Source of the DNA: Mixophyes australis
Lineage: Eukaryota > Chordata > Amphibia > Anura > Limnodynastidae
DNA: 64,000 bases
Assembly (NCBI GenBank): GCA_036250195.1
Contig: JAVHZZ010000004.1
Location: forward strand, 143,357,729-143,421,728
Direction of reading: 5' to 3'
Part shown: positions 47,590-59,648 of the stretch, in pieces
Layout: the number at the start of each line of letters is the position of its first letter
Position numbering within the stretch: position 1 is the first letter of the stretch
Notes under the pieces: model-generated
The model's database searches: none
Told to the model about the DNA's origin: nothing
The model's input: the letters and a program-made list of their open reading frames with translations, nothing else
Program-made: the position numbers and the translations under genes

Positions 47590-47886
47590 CCGCCCCTGCC
47601 CAAGAGTATCCTGGAGCCATCTAGTACATTCAGACACCAAAATACCAGTTTTTTGGGTGCTTTTTGTAACTTGTTGAAGTGTCTGTCTCTGCATGCTTCT
47701 AGTGCAGTCTGGGTCTCTAGTGTACAGTCTGCGGCTGTTTGTCCACCCGAAAATGGCAGACACAATTTGCAATTAACTTCCCAAAGGCACTCTGGGAGAT
47801 GTAGATTTGTGAATGAGTGTATGCAGTAATATACCTGGGATTTGCAGGGTATTACACTTCTTCATAGAGGACAGTTAATCCTATTT
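47590..47886. repeat. Dispersed repeat S, second copy
   Basis: Second copy of 35546-35847, joining the start of the 4-kb tandem unit at TATTTGACTTCTGG. Confidence 0.85.
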
Positions 47887-48659
47887 GACTTCTGGTCTGA
47901 TCTATTTGTACAGCTCCCTTTATAGCCTCATTTATATGTACCACTCCCTTTCTATACTGCAGATAGAAGTATTTTACGTCCTTATGAGACGGTTAGTAAG
48001 AGACGAGGAAGATAAGAGGGTGTGGAGAAAGGGAAAAACAGAGGAGATAACCGATGCCCAATTAAGGCTGCTGTCTGTGTGTAAACAACTCACAGAAATG
48101 TCTTTATCTAAACATAGTACATAAATACAGACAGTATTAGTAATAGTACTTTCCTGCACACAACACAAATAAAGAATCATGTTGCAGTTAGTGTCCCTTT
48201 AATGATCCAATACAGCCCTTTAATATATATTAAGCGTTATTTATTATCAGGGTGCAAAAATGCAATTGTGCAGTACCCTATAACAAGCAGTCAGGCATTT
48301 TCTTTCATTAGCTTACTTGCACTGGGTTGGTCAAAACTAGTGGGAAATAAAGACATAGCTCTTAAACCTAGGATCAAGCACAGTTGGCAAAATGTAGTGA
48401 TCCCATTAGAAGATGTTGATAACTCTTGGATACTGGCAAAGCGAATTAAGTACTTAATCTGCAATTACAATATAGTTTGTTTAGTTTCATTTCCTCCCTC
48501 AATTTCTCTAGCTGCTTCTCAAAAAGCATAATTAAGGCAATCACTTAGCTCAAGCTAACCATGTCTGCACTCTCTTCACAAGTGACTACTTCGCTGGACT
48601 AAAATACATTCCCCCTCAAATTCTAGTCTTGCATGTCATTGTAATTGTGTGAGCAAAAC

Positions 48660-50230
48660 AGGAAATCTGATGGAATTCCCCCCGCTGTAATGCTCTAACA
48701 ATATTGGTGGCGTTATCAGAAATCACATATCCTCAGGAGACTCCAAGCAGGATAAGCCATGTTGCAATAACATCCCTTAGTTTTTCAAACAGGTTGCCAG
48801 CAGTATTACCTCCACCTGCGCCTTGCCTCGTCTCTGATAACCATCTCTCTCTCCTGCCTTCAAGACTTCTCCCGTGCTGCTCCCCACTTATGGAATTCCC
48901 TACCACGCTCAATCAGACTTTCCCAGAGTCTTCAAATCTTTAGATGCTCTTTGAAAACCAATCTCTTTTTAGAGGTGACCTTATGCTCAATAACACTATT
49001 CACACAGTAATGCACCCCACAACTATCCCAATTTCCACTCTGAGCCACAGTCGCTCCTTTTGTTTCAGCTGAGCCCTCTTCCACTTAGAATGCAAGCTCT
49101 GTAATGAGCAGGGTCCTCCATACCCTTTCTTTTCATGTCTCCATTCATTTTGTCTGCCTTGTCTGTTCTTTTTTTACGTATGTCTTGTTTTATGTATGTC
49201 CTTGTCTTCCCTATTGTACAGCGCTGAGGAGCACTGTTGTGCTTTACAAATCTACGATAATAATAATAATAATAATAATAATAATATGCCTTTCAAGCAG
49301 ATGATACACTGAGTAGCCTGCCTCAGAAAAATGTGAAGTACTTGGGTACATGCTGCTGCTGTTCCTGCTGGTGAAGGCGAATCACCGACCCAGTGGGCTG
49401 TCACAGTCATATAATCTTTAGTTTGCCCAGTTCCGCTTGTCCACATATCTGTGGTTAAGTGTTCAGTAGGTAGAATGGCATTTTGTAGCTCAATAATTAC
49501 ATTTTTAAGAACCTTCTGGTAGAGGTGAGGAATAGCTTTTCTAGTAAAATGGTGTCGTGATGGAATTTGGTAACGGGGACACAAGACCTCAAGTAATTGT
49601 CTAACACCAGCTGCATTAATAGTGGATATTGGACGCTTATCTAATACTAGCATAGTCGCCATGCAATCTGTGATCCGTTTTGCGACTGGGTGACAGCTTT
49701 CTTACTTTATTCCTCTTGCAAAGGATTGTTTAACAGTCAATTGTTGTCTTCTTCTAGGTTGAAGATCCACCCCCAGCAGCAGCAGCAGCAGCAGCAGCGG
49801 GACTAACGCTCAATAATTCTTCAGAGGAATCATGGTTAGTGGAGGAGTCATCCAACCTTAGCAACTTGGATGCAGGACTAACTCCCATCACTTGTCAGGA
49901 TATTGATGAAGAAGGTGTTGGGGATGTAGATGTTGTAGGGAGGTAGTTGATGCTGGACTGCTTGTTATTTTTTTAACATAAGTTTCTGATTTTCCCAACA
50001 GCTTTCCATGAACTCCCTTCAAATGCCATAACATACATGAGGATCCTAGATGGTTAAGTTCCCTACCTATACTGACTGTGGCTTTACAAACACTACAAAT
50101 GGCTAGACAACTGTTGACAGGATTTGTGTAGAAATAATTCCAAACATAAGAGGTAGATTTTTGGTCTTATGCCCAGGCATGACAATGGCCTTCTTCTTAT
50201 CACTGTCAAGAACTGCTGCAGTCTTTGTTT
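48660..50230 (-). pseudogene. hAT family 2 transposase remnant (unit A)
   Basis: Read on the minus strand: a BED-type zinc finger (50160-50000; WNYFYTNP, CLAICSVCK, HLKGVHGK), a Ser/Pro/Ala-rich linker with (GCT)n encoding poly-Ala (about 49775-49797), then the catalytic-domain start TTDMWTSGTGQTKDYM (about 49453). After a LINE insertion it resumes with NTAGNLFEKLRDVI and ISDNATNIV (48815-48700). The C-terminal dimerisation region (SERVFSAAG in family 1) is absent. Stops and shifts make it inactive. Confidence 0.85.
48818..49287 (+). mobile_element. LINE 3' end inside the hAT transposase (unit A)
   Basis: Encodes the last residues of a non-LTR reverse-transcriptase protein (FSRAAPHLWNSLPRSI, RCSLKTNLF in unit B). 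A 3' UTR with TGCAAGCTCTGTAATGAGCA follows, then GTACAGCGCTGAGGAGCACT and an (AAT)n tail. The W-N-S-L-P signature is common to L2/CR1-like ORF2 C-termini of fish and frogs. The left boundary is approximate. Confidence 0.8.
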
Positions 50231-50929
50231 AAAAGTGTATGAAAATAATATTGTGACCTGTGAGGTGGTCAAAATTGACTACAAATGACTTGAAATTAGT
50301 GTTATTGAGGTTAATAATGATGTAGGATCAAAAAAAATAAAAAATGATTTTAGCATATTTTTGCAATTTTTCGAAAAAGATACAGATCCAAAAACCAAAA
50401 CCAAAGCACAAGAGGGCAGTTTGGTCAAAACCAAAACATGAAGCTAATCCAGATCTAAAACCAAAACCACTTCATGGGGGTCAGTGAGCATCTCTAGTCA
50501 AAACTATATTACTGATATGTTATTATGGATTATTGCACATTCTTAATATTGCTTGTTCTTATTAGATATCAAACACCAACTGATTGCTCAGTGGTGAAAA
50601 TGTAAAATAAAAAATACTAATAATGGAAGTCTACTATCAGCATCCAAGCTGAAGTCCATCTGCTATAGACCCTTTACTTCCCACTCTAAAATGTTTCACT
50701 GTGATAAACTTGTGGTTTATATGTCTCTGGAAAAGGAAATCCCACATGTCAACCACATTTTACTCTACTTTGACATGAAACAAAATACAAGTGACATGGT
50801 TTCACAATCACATGTGCACACAATGCATAGTTTTGATAATATTTCATAATCATGAAAAACAAGTATTTTTGTATCTATACACAAAACAAGAGCTGTGCTA
50901 AGTGTTCCTCACATTTCTTATTTAATGAT

Positions 50930-50934
<5 letters not shown>

Positions 50935-51008
<74 letters not shown>
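50935..51008. repeat. (GA)n microsatellite, unit A
   Basis: About 70 bp of GA dinucleotides with AAAG interruptions. Confidence 0.98.
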
Positions 51009-51012
<4 letters not shown>

Positions 51013-51589
51013 AACACAAGTGCATTTGTCATGCGATTCATCATACATACAGTAGTTGTCACAGCGGCAGATGAGACTGGAATGTGAGGATGGAGGTAGA
51101 GCCACTAGTTCAGCAAAGTTCTGTCTATATAAGGTTACAAAAGATGTGACACACAGACTTGTACTTCTCCAACTGAGCATGGAGTCAGAGGGAGGAGGCA
51201 GGAGAGGGAAGGTGAGGGAGTAGCTGGATGGAGAGGGGAAATAAATGGTTTACTGTGCATTTTAAGATTTTGCTTGTATGGGGAAGGTCCTATTGTATTG
51301 TCACGAATGCCCAGCCTGACCCAGATGCAGCAATCTGAACAGCTGGCCGTGACTGGCATCACCTTAGTCACTTAGCAATGAGTACACCTTTTCTGCTACT
51401 ACAAAGGATTTATTACGGTGTCCATACGTTCACCAGAACCATGTATTAATGTTTCACACTTACTGTAAATCATATACACATGTAGCATGAGCCTTCCTGG
51501 GCTTCGTAATTTCACAAAAATCACGGTGAAAACGCTAGATTAAATTTATTAAATAAATCAGAGTTACTACTTACTAGTTAAGACCTGGG

Positions 51590-51853
51590 GGTAAATGTAT
51601 CAAAGTGCGATTTTGCAACTCCAGCGATTTTCTCGGGAGAGTTGAAACTCGCCGATGTATGAAGCTGAGATTTCATGCAAAATCGCCAGAGTTGTGCTTC
51701 TGTCAAAATCGCTATTTGCAAAATCGCCAGAGATCAAACTCCCGACTGTTTGCCACTGCAGCTATACAGCTCTCAAATGTATGAAGCTGCGAGTTAGCAA
51801 ACTCAGGAGAGTTTAAACACATTACTGTTACACTGCCCTGGCAGTGTTAAAAC
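51590..51853. repeat. Repeat T in unit A
   Basis: Copy of 35848-36126, truncated on the right by the hAT copy 2 insertion within its GTTAAAAC. Confidence 0.9.
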
Positions 51854-52011
51854 TAGGGATGAGCGCACTCGGATTTATGAAATCCGAGCCCACCCTGAAC
51901 GTTGCGGATCCGAGTCGGATCCGAGACAGATCCGGGTATTGGCGCCAAATTCAAAGTGAAACTGAGGCTCTGACTCATAATCCCGTTGTCGGATCTCGCG
52001 ATACTCGGATC

Positions 52012-52019
52012 CTATAAAT
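52012..52019 (+). promoter_or_regulatory. TATA box of hAT family 1, copy 2
   Basis: CTATAAAT followed by the CGCCGCCATCTTCACTCGG leader; identical context to 39478. Confidence 0.55.
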
Positions 52020-52124
52020 TCCCCGCTAGTCGCCGCCATCTTCACTCGGGCATTGATCAGGGTAGAGGGAGGGTGTGTTAGGTGGTCCTCTGTGCTGTTT
52101 AGTTCTGTGCTGTTTATTTCTGTG

Positions 52125-53120
52125 CTGTGCTGTGCTGTGCTGTGCTGTGCTGTGCTGTGCTGTGCTGTGTTCTGCAGTATCAGTCCAGTGGTGCTGTGTG
52201 CTGTGCTCTGTCCTTCTGAGGTCAGTGGTGCTGCTGGCGTCCTGTGCTGTGTCCTGTTCAGTCCAGTGGTGCTGTGTCCTGTGCTCTGTGCTTCTAAGGG
52301 CATAGTTATTTTCCCCAATATTCCCCTGTGTTTAAAAAAATCAAAAAAAGTTTTTTTAAAAAATACCAAAAACTACTTTAATATTTTTTAATTACCACAA
52401 AATTTGCACAACCAATCCTGCAGTATAAGCCCATTGGTACTGCAATAATTACCAAGTTCACACATTCAGCAGTAAAAGTCCAGTGGTACTGCAATATTAC
52501 AAAGTTTACACATTCTGCAGTATCAGTCCAGTGGTGCTGTGTCCTGTGCTCTGTCCTGCTGAGTTCCGTAGTGCTGCTGGGGTCCTGTGCCGTGTCCTGT
52601 TCAGTCCAGTGGTGCTGTGTCCTGTGCTCTGTGCTTCTAAGGGCATAGTTATTTCCCCATTATTCCCAAGTTTTTAAAAAATAAAAAAAAAGTAAAAAAA
52701 AATAAAAAATTAAAAAAAAAAATATATATATAATAATTATAACCAAATTTGCAAAACCAATCCAGCATTATAAGTCCATTGTACCTGCAATATTACCAAG
52801 TTCACACATTCTGCAGTATCAGTCCAGTGGTGCTGTGTCCTGTGCTCTGTCCTGCTGGAGTTCCGTAGTGCTGCTGGGTGTCCTTGTGCCATGTCCTGTT
52901 CAGTCCAGTGGTGCTGTGTCCTGTGCTCTGTGCTTCTAAGGGCATAGTTATTTCCCCCACTATTCCCAAGTTTTTTAAAAATAAAAAAAAAAGTAAAAAA
53001 AAATAAAAAATTTAAAAAAATAAAAATATATAATAATTATAACCAAATTTGCAAAACCAATCCAGCAGTATAAGTCCATTGGTACTGCAATATTACCAAG
53101 TTCACACATTCTGCAGTATC
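52125..53120. repeat. Leader repeats in hAT copy 2
   Basis: Starts with (GTGCT)n at 52126-52170, then repeats of about 300-340 bp with GTGCTGTGTCCTGTGCTCTG, A-rich tracts and CCATTGGTACTGCAATA. They are homologous to 39560-40690 but with a different arrangement. Confidence 0.88.
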
Positions 53121-53134
53121 TTGTGCTACATATA

Positions 53135-56100
53135 ATGGAGACCAAAAATTTGGAGGATAAAGTAGGGAAAGATCAAGACCCACTTCCTCCTAATGCTGAA
53201 GCTGCTGCCACTAGTCATGACATAGACGATGAAATGCCATCAACGTCGTCTTCCAAGCCCGATGCCCAATCTCGTAGTACCGCGGCATGTAAAATCCAAA
53301 AAGCCCAAGTTAAGAAAAAGTAGCAAAAAGAGAAACTTTGAATCATCTGAGGAGAAACGTAAAGTTGCCAATATGCCATTTACGACACGGAGTGGCAAGG
53401 AACGGCTTAGGCCCTGGCCCGTGTTCATGACTAGTGGTTCAGCTTCACCCACGGATCTTAGCCCTCCTCCTCCTCCCCCCCCCCTACAAAAAATTGAAGA
53501 GAGTTATGCTGTCAGCAACAAAACAGCAAACAACTCTGCCTTCTAAAGAGAAATTATTACAAATCCCCAAGGCGAGTCCAAGGGTGTTGGTGGTTGTCAA
53601 GCCTGACCTTCCCATCACTGTACGGGAAGAGGTGGCTCGGGAGGAGGCTATTGATGATGTAGCTGGCGCTGTGGAGGAACTTGATGATGAGGATGGTGAT
53701 GTGGTTATTGTAAATGAGGCACCAGGGGGGGAAACAGCTGATGTCCATGGGATGAAAAAGCCCATCGTCATGCCTGGTCAGAAGACCAAAAAATGCACCT
53801 CTTCGGTCTGGAGTTATTTTTATCCAAATCCAGACAACCAATGTATGGCAATATGTAGCTTATGTAAAGCTCAAATAAGCAGGGGTAAGGATCTTGCCCA
53901 CCTAGGAACATCCTCCCTTATACGTCACCTGAATAACCTTCATAGTTCAGTGGTTAGTTCAGGAACTGGGGCTAGGACCCTCATCGGTACAGGGACACCT
54001 AAATCCCGTGGTCCAGTTGGATACACACCAGCAACACCCTCCTCGTCAACTTCCTCCACAATCTCCATCAGATTCAGTCCTGCAGCCCAAGTCAGCAGCC
54101 AGACTGAGTCCTCCTCAATACGGGATTCATCTGAGGAATTCTGCAGCGGTACGCCTACTACTGCCACTGCTGCTGTTGCTGCTGTTAGTCGGTTCATCTT
54201 CCCAGAGGGGAAGTCGTAAGACCGCTAAGTCTTTCACAAAACAATTGACCGTCCAACAGTCGTTTGCCATGACCACCAAATACGATAGTAGTCACCCTAT
54301 TGCAAAGCGTATAACTGCGGCTGTAACTGCAATGTTGGTGTTAGACGTGCGCCCGGTGTCCGCCATCAGTGGAGTGGGATTTAGAGGGTTGATGGAGGTA
54401 TTGTGTCCCCGGTACCAAATCCCCTCGAGATTCCACTTCACTAGGCAGGCGATACCAAAAATGTACAGAAATGTACGATCAAGTGTCCTCAGTGCTCTTA
54501 AAAATGCGGTTGTACCCACTGTCCACTTAACCACGGACATGTGGACAAGTGGTTCTGGGGCAAACGAAGGACTATATGACTGTGACAGCCCACTGGGTAG
54601 ATGCATCCCCTTCCGCAGCAACAGCAAACAGCTGCATCAGTAGCAGCATCTACAAAAATGGCTGCTCATGCAAAGGCAGGCAACATTGTGCATTACAGGC
54701 TTTAATAAGAGGCACAACGCTGACAACATATTAGAGAAAATGAGGGAAATTATCTCCCAGTGGCTTACCCCACTTAGACTCTCATGGGGTATTTGTGGTG
54801 TCAGACAATGCCAGTAACATTGTGCGGGCATTAAATATGGGCAATTTCCAGCACGTCCCATGTTTTGCCCACACCATTAATTTGGTGGTGCAGCATTACC
54901 TCAAGAGTGACAGGGGTGTGCAGGGAGATGCTTGCGGTGGCCCGCAAAATTGCTGGACACTTTCGGCATTCAGCCAGTGCCTACCGCAGACTAGAGGCAC
55001 ATCAAAAAAGCTTGAACCTGCCCTGCCATCACCTCAAACAAGAGGTTGTGACGCGCTGGAACTCCACCCTCTATATGCTGCAGAGGATGGAGGAGCAGCA
55101 AAAGGCCATTCAGGCCTACACAGCCACCTACGACATAGGCAAAGGAGTGGGGATGCGCCTCAGTCAAGCGCAGTGGAGACTGATTTCCGTGTTGTGCAAG
55201 GTTCTGCAGCCATTTGAACTTGCCACACGAGAAGTCAGTTCCGACACTGCCAGCTTGAGTCAGGTCATTCCCCTGATCAGGCTGTTGCAGAAGCAGCTGG
55301 AGAAAGTGAGGGAGGAGCTGGTAAGCCATTGCGATTACACCAAGCATGTAGCTCTTGTGGATGTAGCCCTTCGTACGCTTTGCCAGGATCCGAGGGTGGT
55401 CACTCTTTTAAAGTCAGAGGAATACATTTTGGCCACCGTGCTCGATCCTCGGTTTAAAGCGTATGTTGTGTCTCTGTTTCCGGCGGACACAAGTCTACAG
55501 CGGTGCAAAGACCTGCTGGTCAGGAGATTGTCCTCTGAAGAGGACCGTGACATGCCAACAGCTCCACCCCTCATTTTCTTCCACATCTATGGCTGCGAGG
55601 AAAAAGCTCAGTTTTCCCAAAAGAGGCACTGGCGGGGGATGCTGATAACATCTGGTCCGGACTGAAGGACCTGCCAACCATTGCAGACATGTCTACTGTC
55701 GCTGCATTGGATGCTGTCCACAATAGAAAAAAATTGTGGATGATTACTTTGCTGACACCATCCAAGTAGACATGTCAGACAGTCCATATTGTTACTGGCA
55801 GGAAAAAAAGGCAGTTTGGAAGCCCCTGTACAAACTGGCTCTATTTTACCTGAGTTGTCCCCCCTCCAGTGTGTACTCGGAAAGAGTTTTTAGTGCAGCG
55901 GGGAACCTGGTCAGTGAGCGGCGAAGGAGGTTGCTTCCTCACAACGTTGAAAAAATGATGTTTATAAAAATGAATAATCAATTCCTCAATGAAGTACAGC
56001 ACTGCCCTCCAGATACTACAGAGGGACCTGTGGTTGTGGAGTCCAGCGGGGACGAATTGATAATGTGTGATGAGGAGGAAGTACACACTGTAGGGGGAGA

Positions 56101-56143
56101 GGAATCAGAGGTTGAGGATGAGGACGACATCTTGCCTCAGTAG
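53135..56143 (+). pseudogene. hAT (ZBED/Ac-type) transposase, frameshifted
   Basis: ATG 53135-53137 (METKNLEDKVGKDQD), TAG 56141-56143. Domains in order: a basic nuclear-targeting region; a BED zinc finger (53780-53945: SSVWSYFYPNP, CSLCK, LIRHLNNLH); the catalytic-domain start TTDMWTSGSG (about 54535); VSDNASNIVRAL (about 54797); CFAHTINLVVQ; VTRWNSTLYMLQRM (about 55047); DPRFKAY (about 55446); and the dimerisation motif SERVFSAAGNLVSERRRR (about 55877). An acidic tail follows. The homologous frame changes at least six times and no uninterrupted product exists. The enzyme of this family cuts at the TIRs and inserts with 8-bp TSDs. Frog genomes often annotate such copies as ZBED1-like genes. 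Confidence 0.93.
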
Positions 56144-56199
56144 AGCCTGTTTAGTCTGTACAGGGAGAGATGAATAGCTTTTTTGGTGTGGGGGGCCCA

Positions 56200-56263
56200 A
56201 ACAAACCAATCATTTCAGCCACAGTTGTTTGGTAGGCCCTGTCGCTGAAATGATTGGTTTGTT
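56200..56263. terminator. 20-bp stem hairpin after the transposase (copy 2)
   Basis: The arms (56200-56219, 56244-56263) are identical to those in copy 1, with the same 24-base loop length, 56 bases after the stop codon. Confidence 0.6.
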
Positions 56264-56659
56264 AAAGTGTGCATGTCCTATTTCAACAACATAAGGGTGG
56301 GTGTGAGGGCCCAAGGACAATTCCATCTTGGAACTTTTTTTTTTTGCATTATATGACCAAGCAACAGTCGTTTGCCATGTTCAAAAAGTAAAACCAAATG
56401 TAAAAAAATTCAAGAAATTAAACCAAAAGTAAAATGCCGTGTCATAATTTAAAACAAGAGGTATTGACGTGCTCTAAAACTACTGTATTGTTGTTTATAT
56501 TTTATAAACACTACACTTGAAAGCTTGAGTCTTTCAATAGAAAAGTAACTGTCCATTGCAACGAATATTTGCAACAGGGACAATTTTAGGGTTAAGAAAG
56601 TCAACTAATAATAACACTTCGACGCTGTGTGTCTTTATAAACACTACACTTGGAAGTTG

Positions 56660-57400
56660 GAGGAGGTATTGTGGCCCCGGCACCAAATTTACTACCGGGG
56701 CCACTCCACTGTGCAGTCCATATTTAGGTGTATCAGATATTAAACAACGGTGACAGTTGATGCCCAATTTATCCTATATTATTATATTGTGGCCTCGGTA
56801 CCAAATTGTGTACCGGGGCCACCCCACTACGCAGTCAAGATACTTGTTTGGTGGAATTCAGACCAGTTGAGGGTTTTATTATTATATTGTGTGGACCACT
56901 CTATCTATACCACACTACAACTCTATACCACTCTATTTCCTACTTTAATTCTATTTCATACTTTAATTCTATTTCCTACTTTAATTCTATTACTAATTAA
57001 TTACCATAAAGAGGAACAAAATAAACCAATTTTACCAAAAGTATAATATGACTTAGACTTACAAACACTACACTTTAAAGATCGTGCCTTTAAATGAAAA
57101 AGTCAGTCTTCATTGCACGACTATGTGCAACAGGGACATTTTTTTGGGTTTACAAAGTCAAACAATAACACTTCGACCCTGTCTGTCTGGGGTCTCTCAA
57201 TGACGAATTGTCTGTACCATGTTTGGAGGAGGTATTGTGGCCCCGGTATCAAATTGGGTACCGGGGCCACCCCACTATGCAGTCCAGATACTTGTTTGGT
57301 GGAATTCAGACACGTGGAGGGTTTTTTAATTATATTGTGGCCTCGGTACCAAATTGTGTACCGGGGCCACCACATTACGCAGTCAAGATAGATAGATGCG
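56660..57400. repeat. 'CCCCGGTACC' hairpin repeats in hAT copy 2
   Basis: Four occurrences of a palindromic module, GGCCCCGGTA(T/C)CAAATT(G)GGTACCGGGGCC type, near 56672, 56790, 57238 and 57340. Each is followed by a CAC-CA(CT)TACGCAGTC-like sequence similar to the later 79-bp unit. The 79-bp array may derive from this module. Confidence 0.8.
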
Positions 57401-57589
57401 TATTGCGTATCATAGATAAAGTACATTCAGTGGTGTGGGGCAAATTGAAAAATATTCAAAATGCACTGACATTATCAAAAACAAGAGGTTGTCACACGCT
57501 AAAACTCCAACATGTATATGATGGAGAGGATGGAGGAGCAGCCGTATGTGTAGTGTAATGCAGATCTGTTGAAGGTTTTTTATATATTT

Positions 57590-58845
57590 TATTGTGGTGC
57601 CCAGTGCCCACTCCTCTATCATAAAAGTTCAGGGTTTTTAAGATATTGTGGTGACCCACTCCTCTACGCAGTCCAGGTACAATTATTGGTGCGAATCATA
57701 AAAGTTCAGGGTTTTTAATATATTGTGGTGACCCACTCCTCTATGCAGTCCAGGTACAATTATTGGTGCGAATCATAAAAGTTCAGGGTTTTTAATATAT
57801 TGTGGTGACCCACTCCTCTACGCAGTCCAGGTACAATTATTGGTGCGAATCATAAAAGTTCAGGGTTTTTAAGATATTGTGGTGACCCACTCCTCTACGC
57901 AGTCCAGGTACAATTATTGGTGCGAATCATAAAAGTTCAGGGTTTTTAAGATATTGTGGTGACCCACTCCTCTACGCAGTCCAGGTACAATTATTGGTGC
58001 GAATCATAAAAGTTCAGGGTTTTTAAGATATTGTGGTGACCCACTCCTCTACGCAGTCCAGGTACAATTATTGGTGCGAATCATACAAGTTCAGGGTTTT
58101 TAATATATTGTGGTGACCCACTCCTCTACGCAGTCCAGGTACATTTATTGGTGCGATTCATAAAAGTTCAGTGTTTTTAATATATATTGTGGTGACCCAC
58201 TCCTCTACGCAGTCCAGGTACATTTATTGGTGCGAATCATACAAGTTGATGGTTTTCTTATTATATATATTGTGGTGACCCACTCCTCTACGCAGTCCAG
58301 GTACATTTATTGGTGCGAATCATAAAAGTTCAGGGTTTTTAAGATATTGTGGTGACCCACTCCTCTACGCAGTCCAGGTACAATTATTGGTGCGAATCAT
58401 AAAAGTTCAGGGTTTTTAATATATTGTGGTGACCCACTCCTCTACGCAGTCCAGGTACAATTATTGGTGCGAATCATAAAAGTTCAGGGTTTTTAAGATA
58501 TTGTGGTGACCCACTCCTCTACGCAGTCCAGGTACAATTATTGGTGCGAATCATAAAAGTTCAGGGTTTTTAATATATATTGTGGTGACCCACTCCTCTA
58601 CGCAGTCCAGGTACAATTATTGGTGCGAATCATAAAAGTTCAGGGTTTTTAAGATATTGTGGTGACCCACTCCTCTACGCAGTCCAGGTACAATTATTGG
58701 TGCGAATCATAAAAGTTCAGGGTTTTTAATATATATTGTGGTGACCCACTCCTCTACGCAGTCCAGGTACAATTATTGGTGCGAATCATAAAAGTTCAGG
58801 GTTTTTAATATATTGTGGTGACCCACTCCTCTACGCAGTCCAGAA
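57590..58845. repeat. 77-79-bp tandem array in hAT copy 2
   Basis: About 16 copies of the unit seen in copy 1 (GTGACCCACTCCTCTACGCA, GTACAATTATTGGTGCGAAT, AAAAGTTCAGGGTTTTTAA). Most units carry CAATTATT and ATAAAAG where copy 1 has CATTTATT and ATACAAG, so the arrays expanded separately after the copies diverged. Confidence 0.96.
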
Positions 58846-59648
58846 AGATACCTTGTTGCAACGTTTTGGACTAATAACTATATTGTGAGGTGTTCAGAAT
58901 ACACTGTAAATTAGTGGAAATGCTTGTTATTGAATGTTATTGAGGTTAATAATAGCCTAGGAGTGAAAATAAGCCCAAAAACCTGATTTTTAGACTTTTT
59001 ATGTTTTTTTCAAAAAAAATCCGAATCCAATACCTTAAATCCGAACCGAGACCTTTTGTCAAGTGTTTTGCGAGACAAATCCGAACCTCAAAAATAACGA
59101 AAATCCGGATCCAAAACACAAAACACGAGACCTCAAAAGTCGCCGGTGCACATCCCTAGTTAAAACTGTAAAGAATAGATAAAAGTCAATCCTATTTGAC
59201 TTCTGGTCTGATCTATTTGTACCGCTCCCTTTATAGCCTCATTTATATGTACCACTCCCTTTCTATACTGCAGATAGAAGTATTTTACGTCCTTATGAGA
59301 CGGTTAGTAAGAGACGAGGAAGATAAGAGGGCGTGGAGAAAGGGAAAAACAGAGGAGATAACCGATGCCCAATTAAGGCTGCTGTCTGTGTGTAAACAAC
59401 TCACAGAAATGTCTTTACCTAAATATAGTACATAAATACAGACAGTATTAGTAATAGTACTTTCCTGCACACAACACAAATAAAGAATCATGTTGCAGTT
59501 AGTGTCCCTTTAATGATCCAATACAGCCCTTTAATATATATTAAGCGTTATTTATTATCAGGGTGCAAAAATGCAATTGTGCAGTACCCTATAACAAGCA
59601 GTCAGGCATTTTCTTTCATTAGCTTACTTGCACTGGGTTGGTCAAAAC

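Larger units (their letters stand above)
48338..50496 (-). mobile_element. hAT family 2 element in unit A
   Basis: Lies between GTCAAAAC repeats (48330-48337, 50497-50504), the same target as the 36843 element. The right end GTGAGCATCTCTA is intact; the left end (TAGTGGGAAATAAAG) has lost the expected TAGAGATG. It carries a broken minus-strand transposase split by a LINE 3' end. Confidence 0.88.
47887..51853. repeat. 4.0-kb tandem unit A
   Basis: Begins GACTTCTGGTCTGATCTATT and ends GCAGTGTTAAAAC, where hAT copy 2 is inserted; its last bases resume at 59167-59197. Order: short unique start, hAT family 2 with LINE, 360-bp flank, (GA)n, about 570 bp, repeat T. Subtracting the 7305-bp hAT and its 8-bp TSD, the A-to-B spacing is 3998 bp; B to C is 4009 bp. 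Confidence 0.95.
51854..59158 (+). mobile_element. Ac-like hAT family 1, copy 2 (near full length)
   Basis: The 7305-bp element starts TAGGGATGAGCGCACTCGG and ends GGTGCACATCCCTA, with a perfect 8-bp TSD GTTAAAAC (51846-51853, 59159-59166). Units B and C show the empty site, GTGTTAAAACTGTAAAG. It has a leader repeat, a full set of hAT transposase domains across several frames, a post-stop hairpin, 'CCCCGGTACC' hairpin repeats and a 77-79-bp array. The many frameshifts mean this copy is probably not autonomous. Confidence 0.95.

Noticed and set aside
53135..56143. Functional ZBED1-like host gene
   Set aside because: It sits between hAT ends with a TSD, has no introns with splice signals explaining the frame changes, and is broken at least six times.
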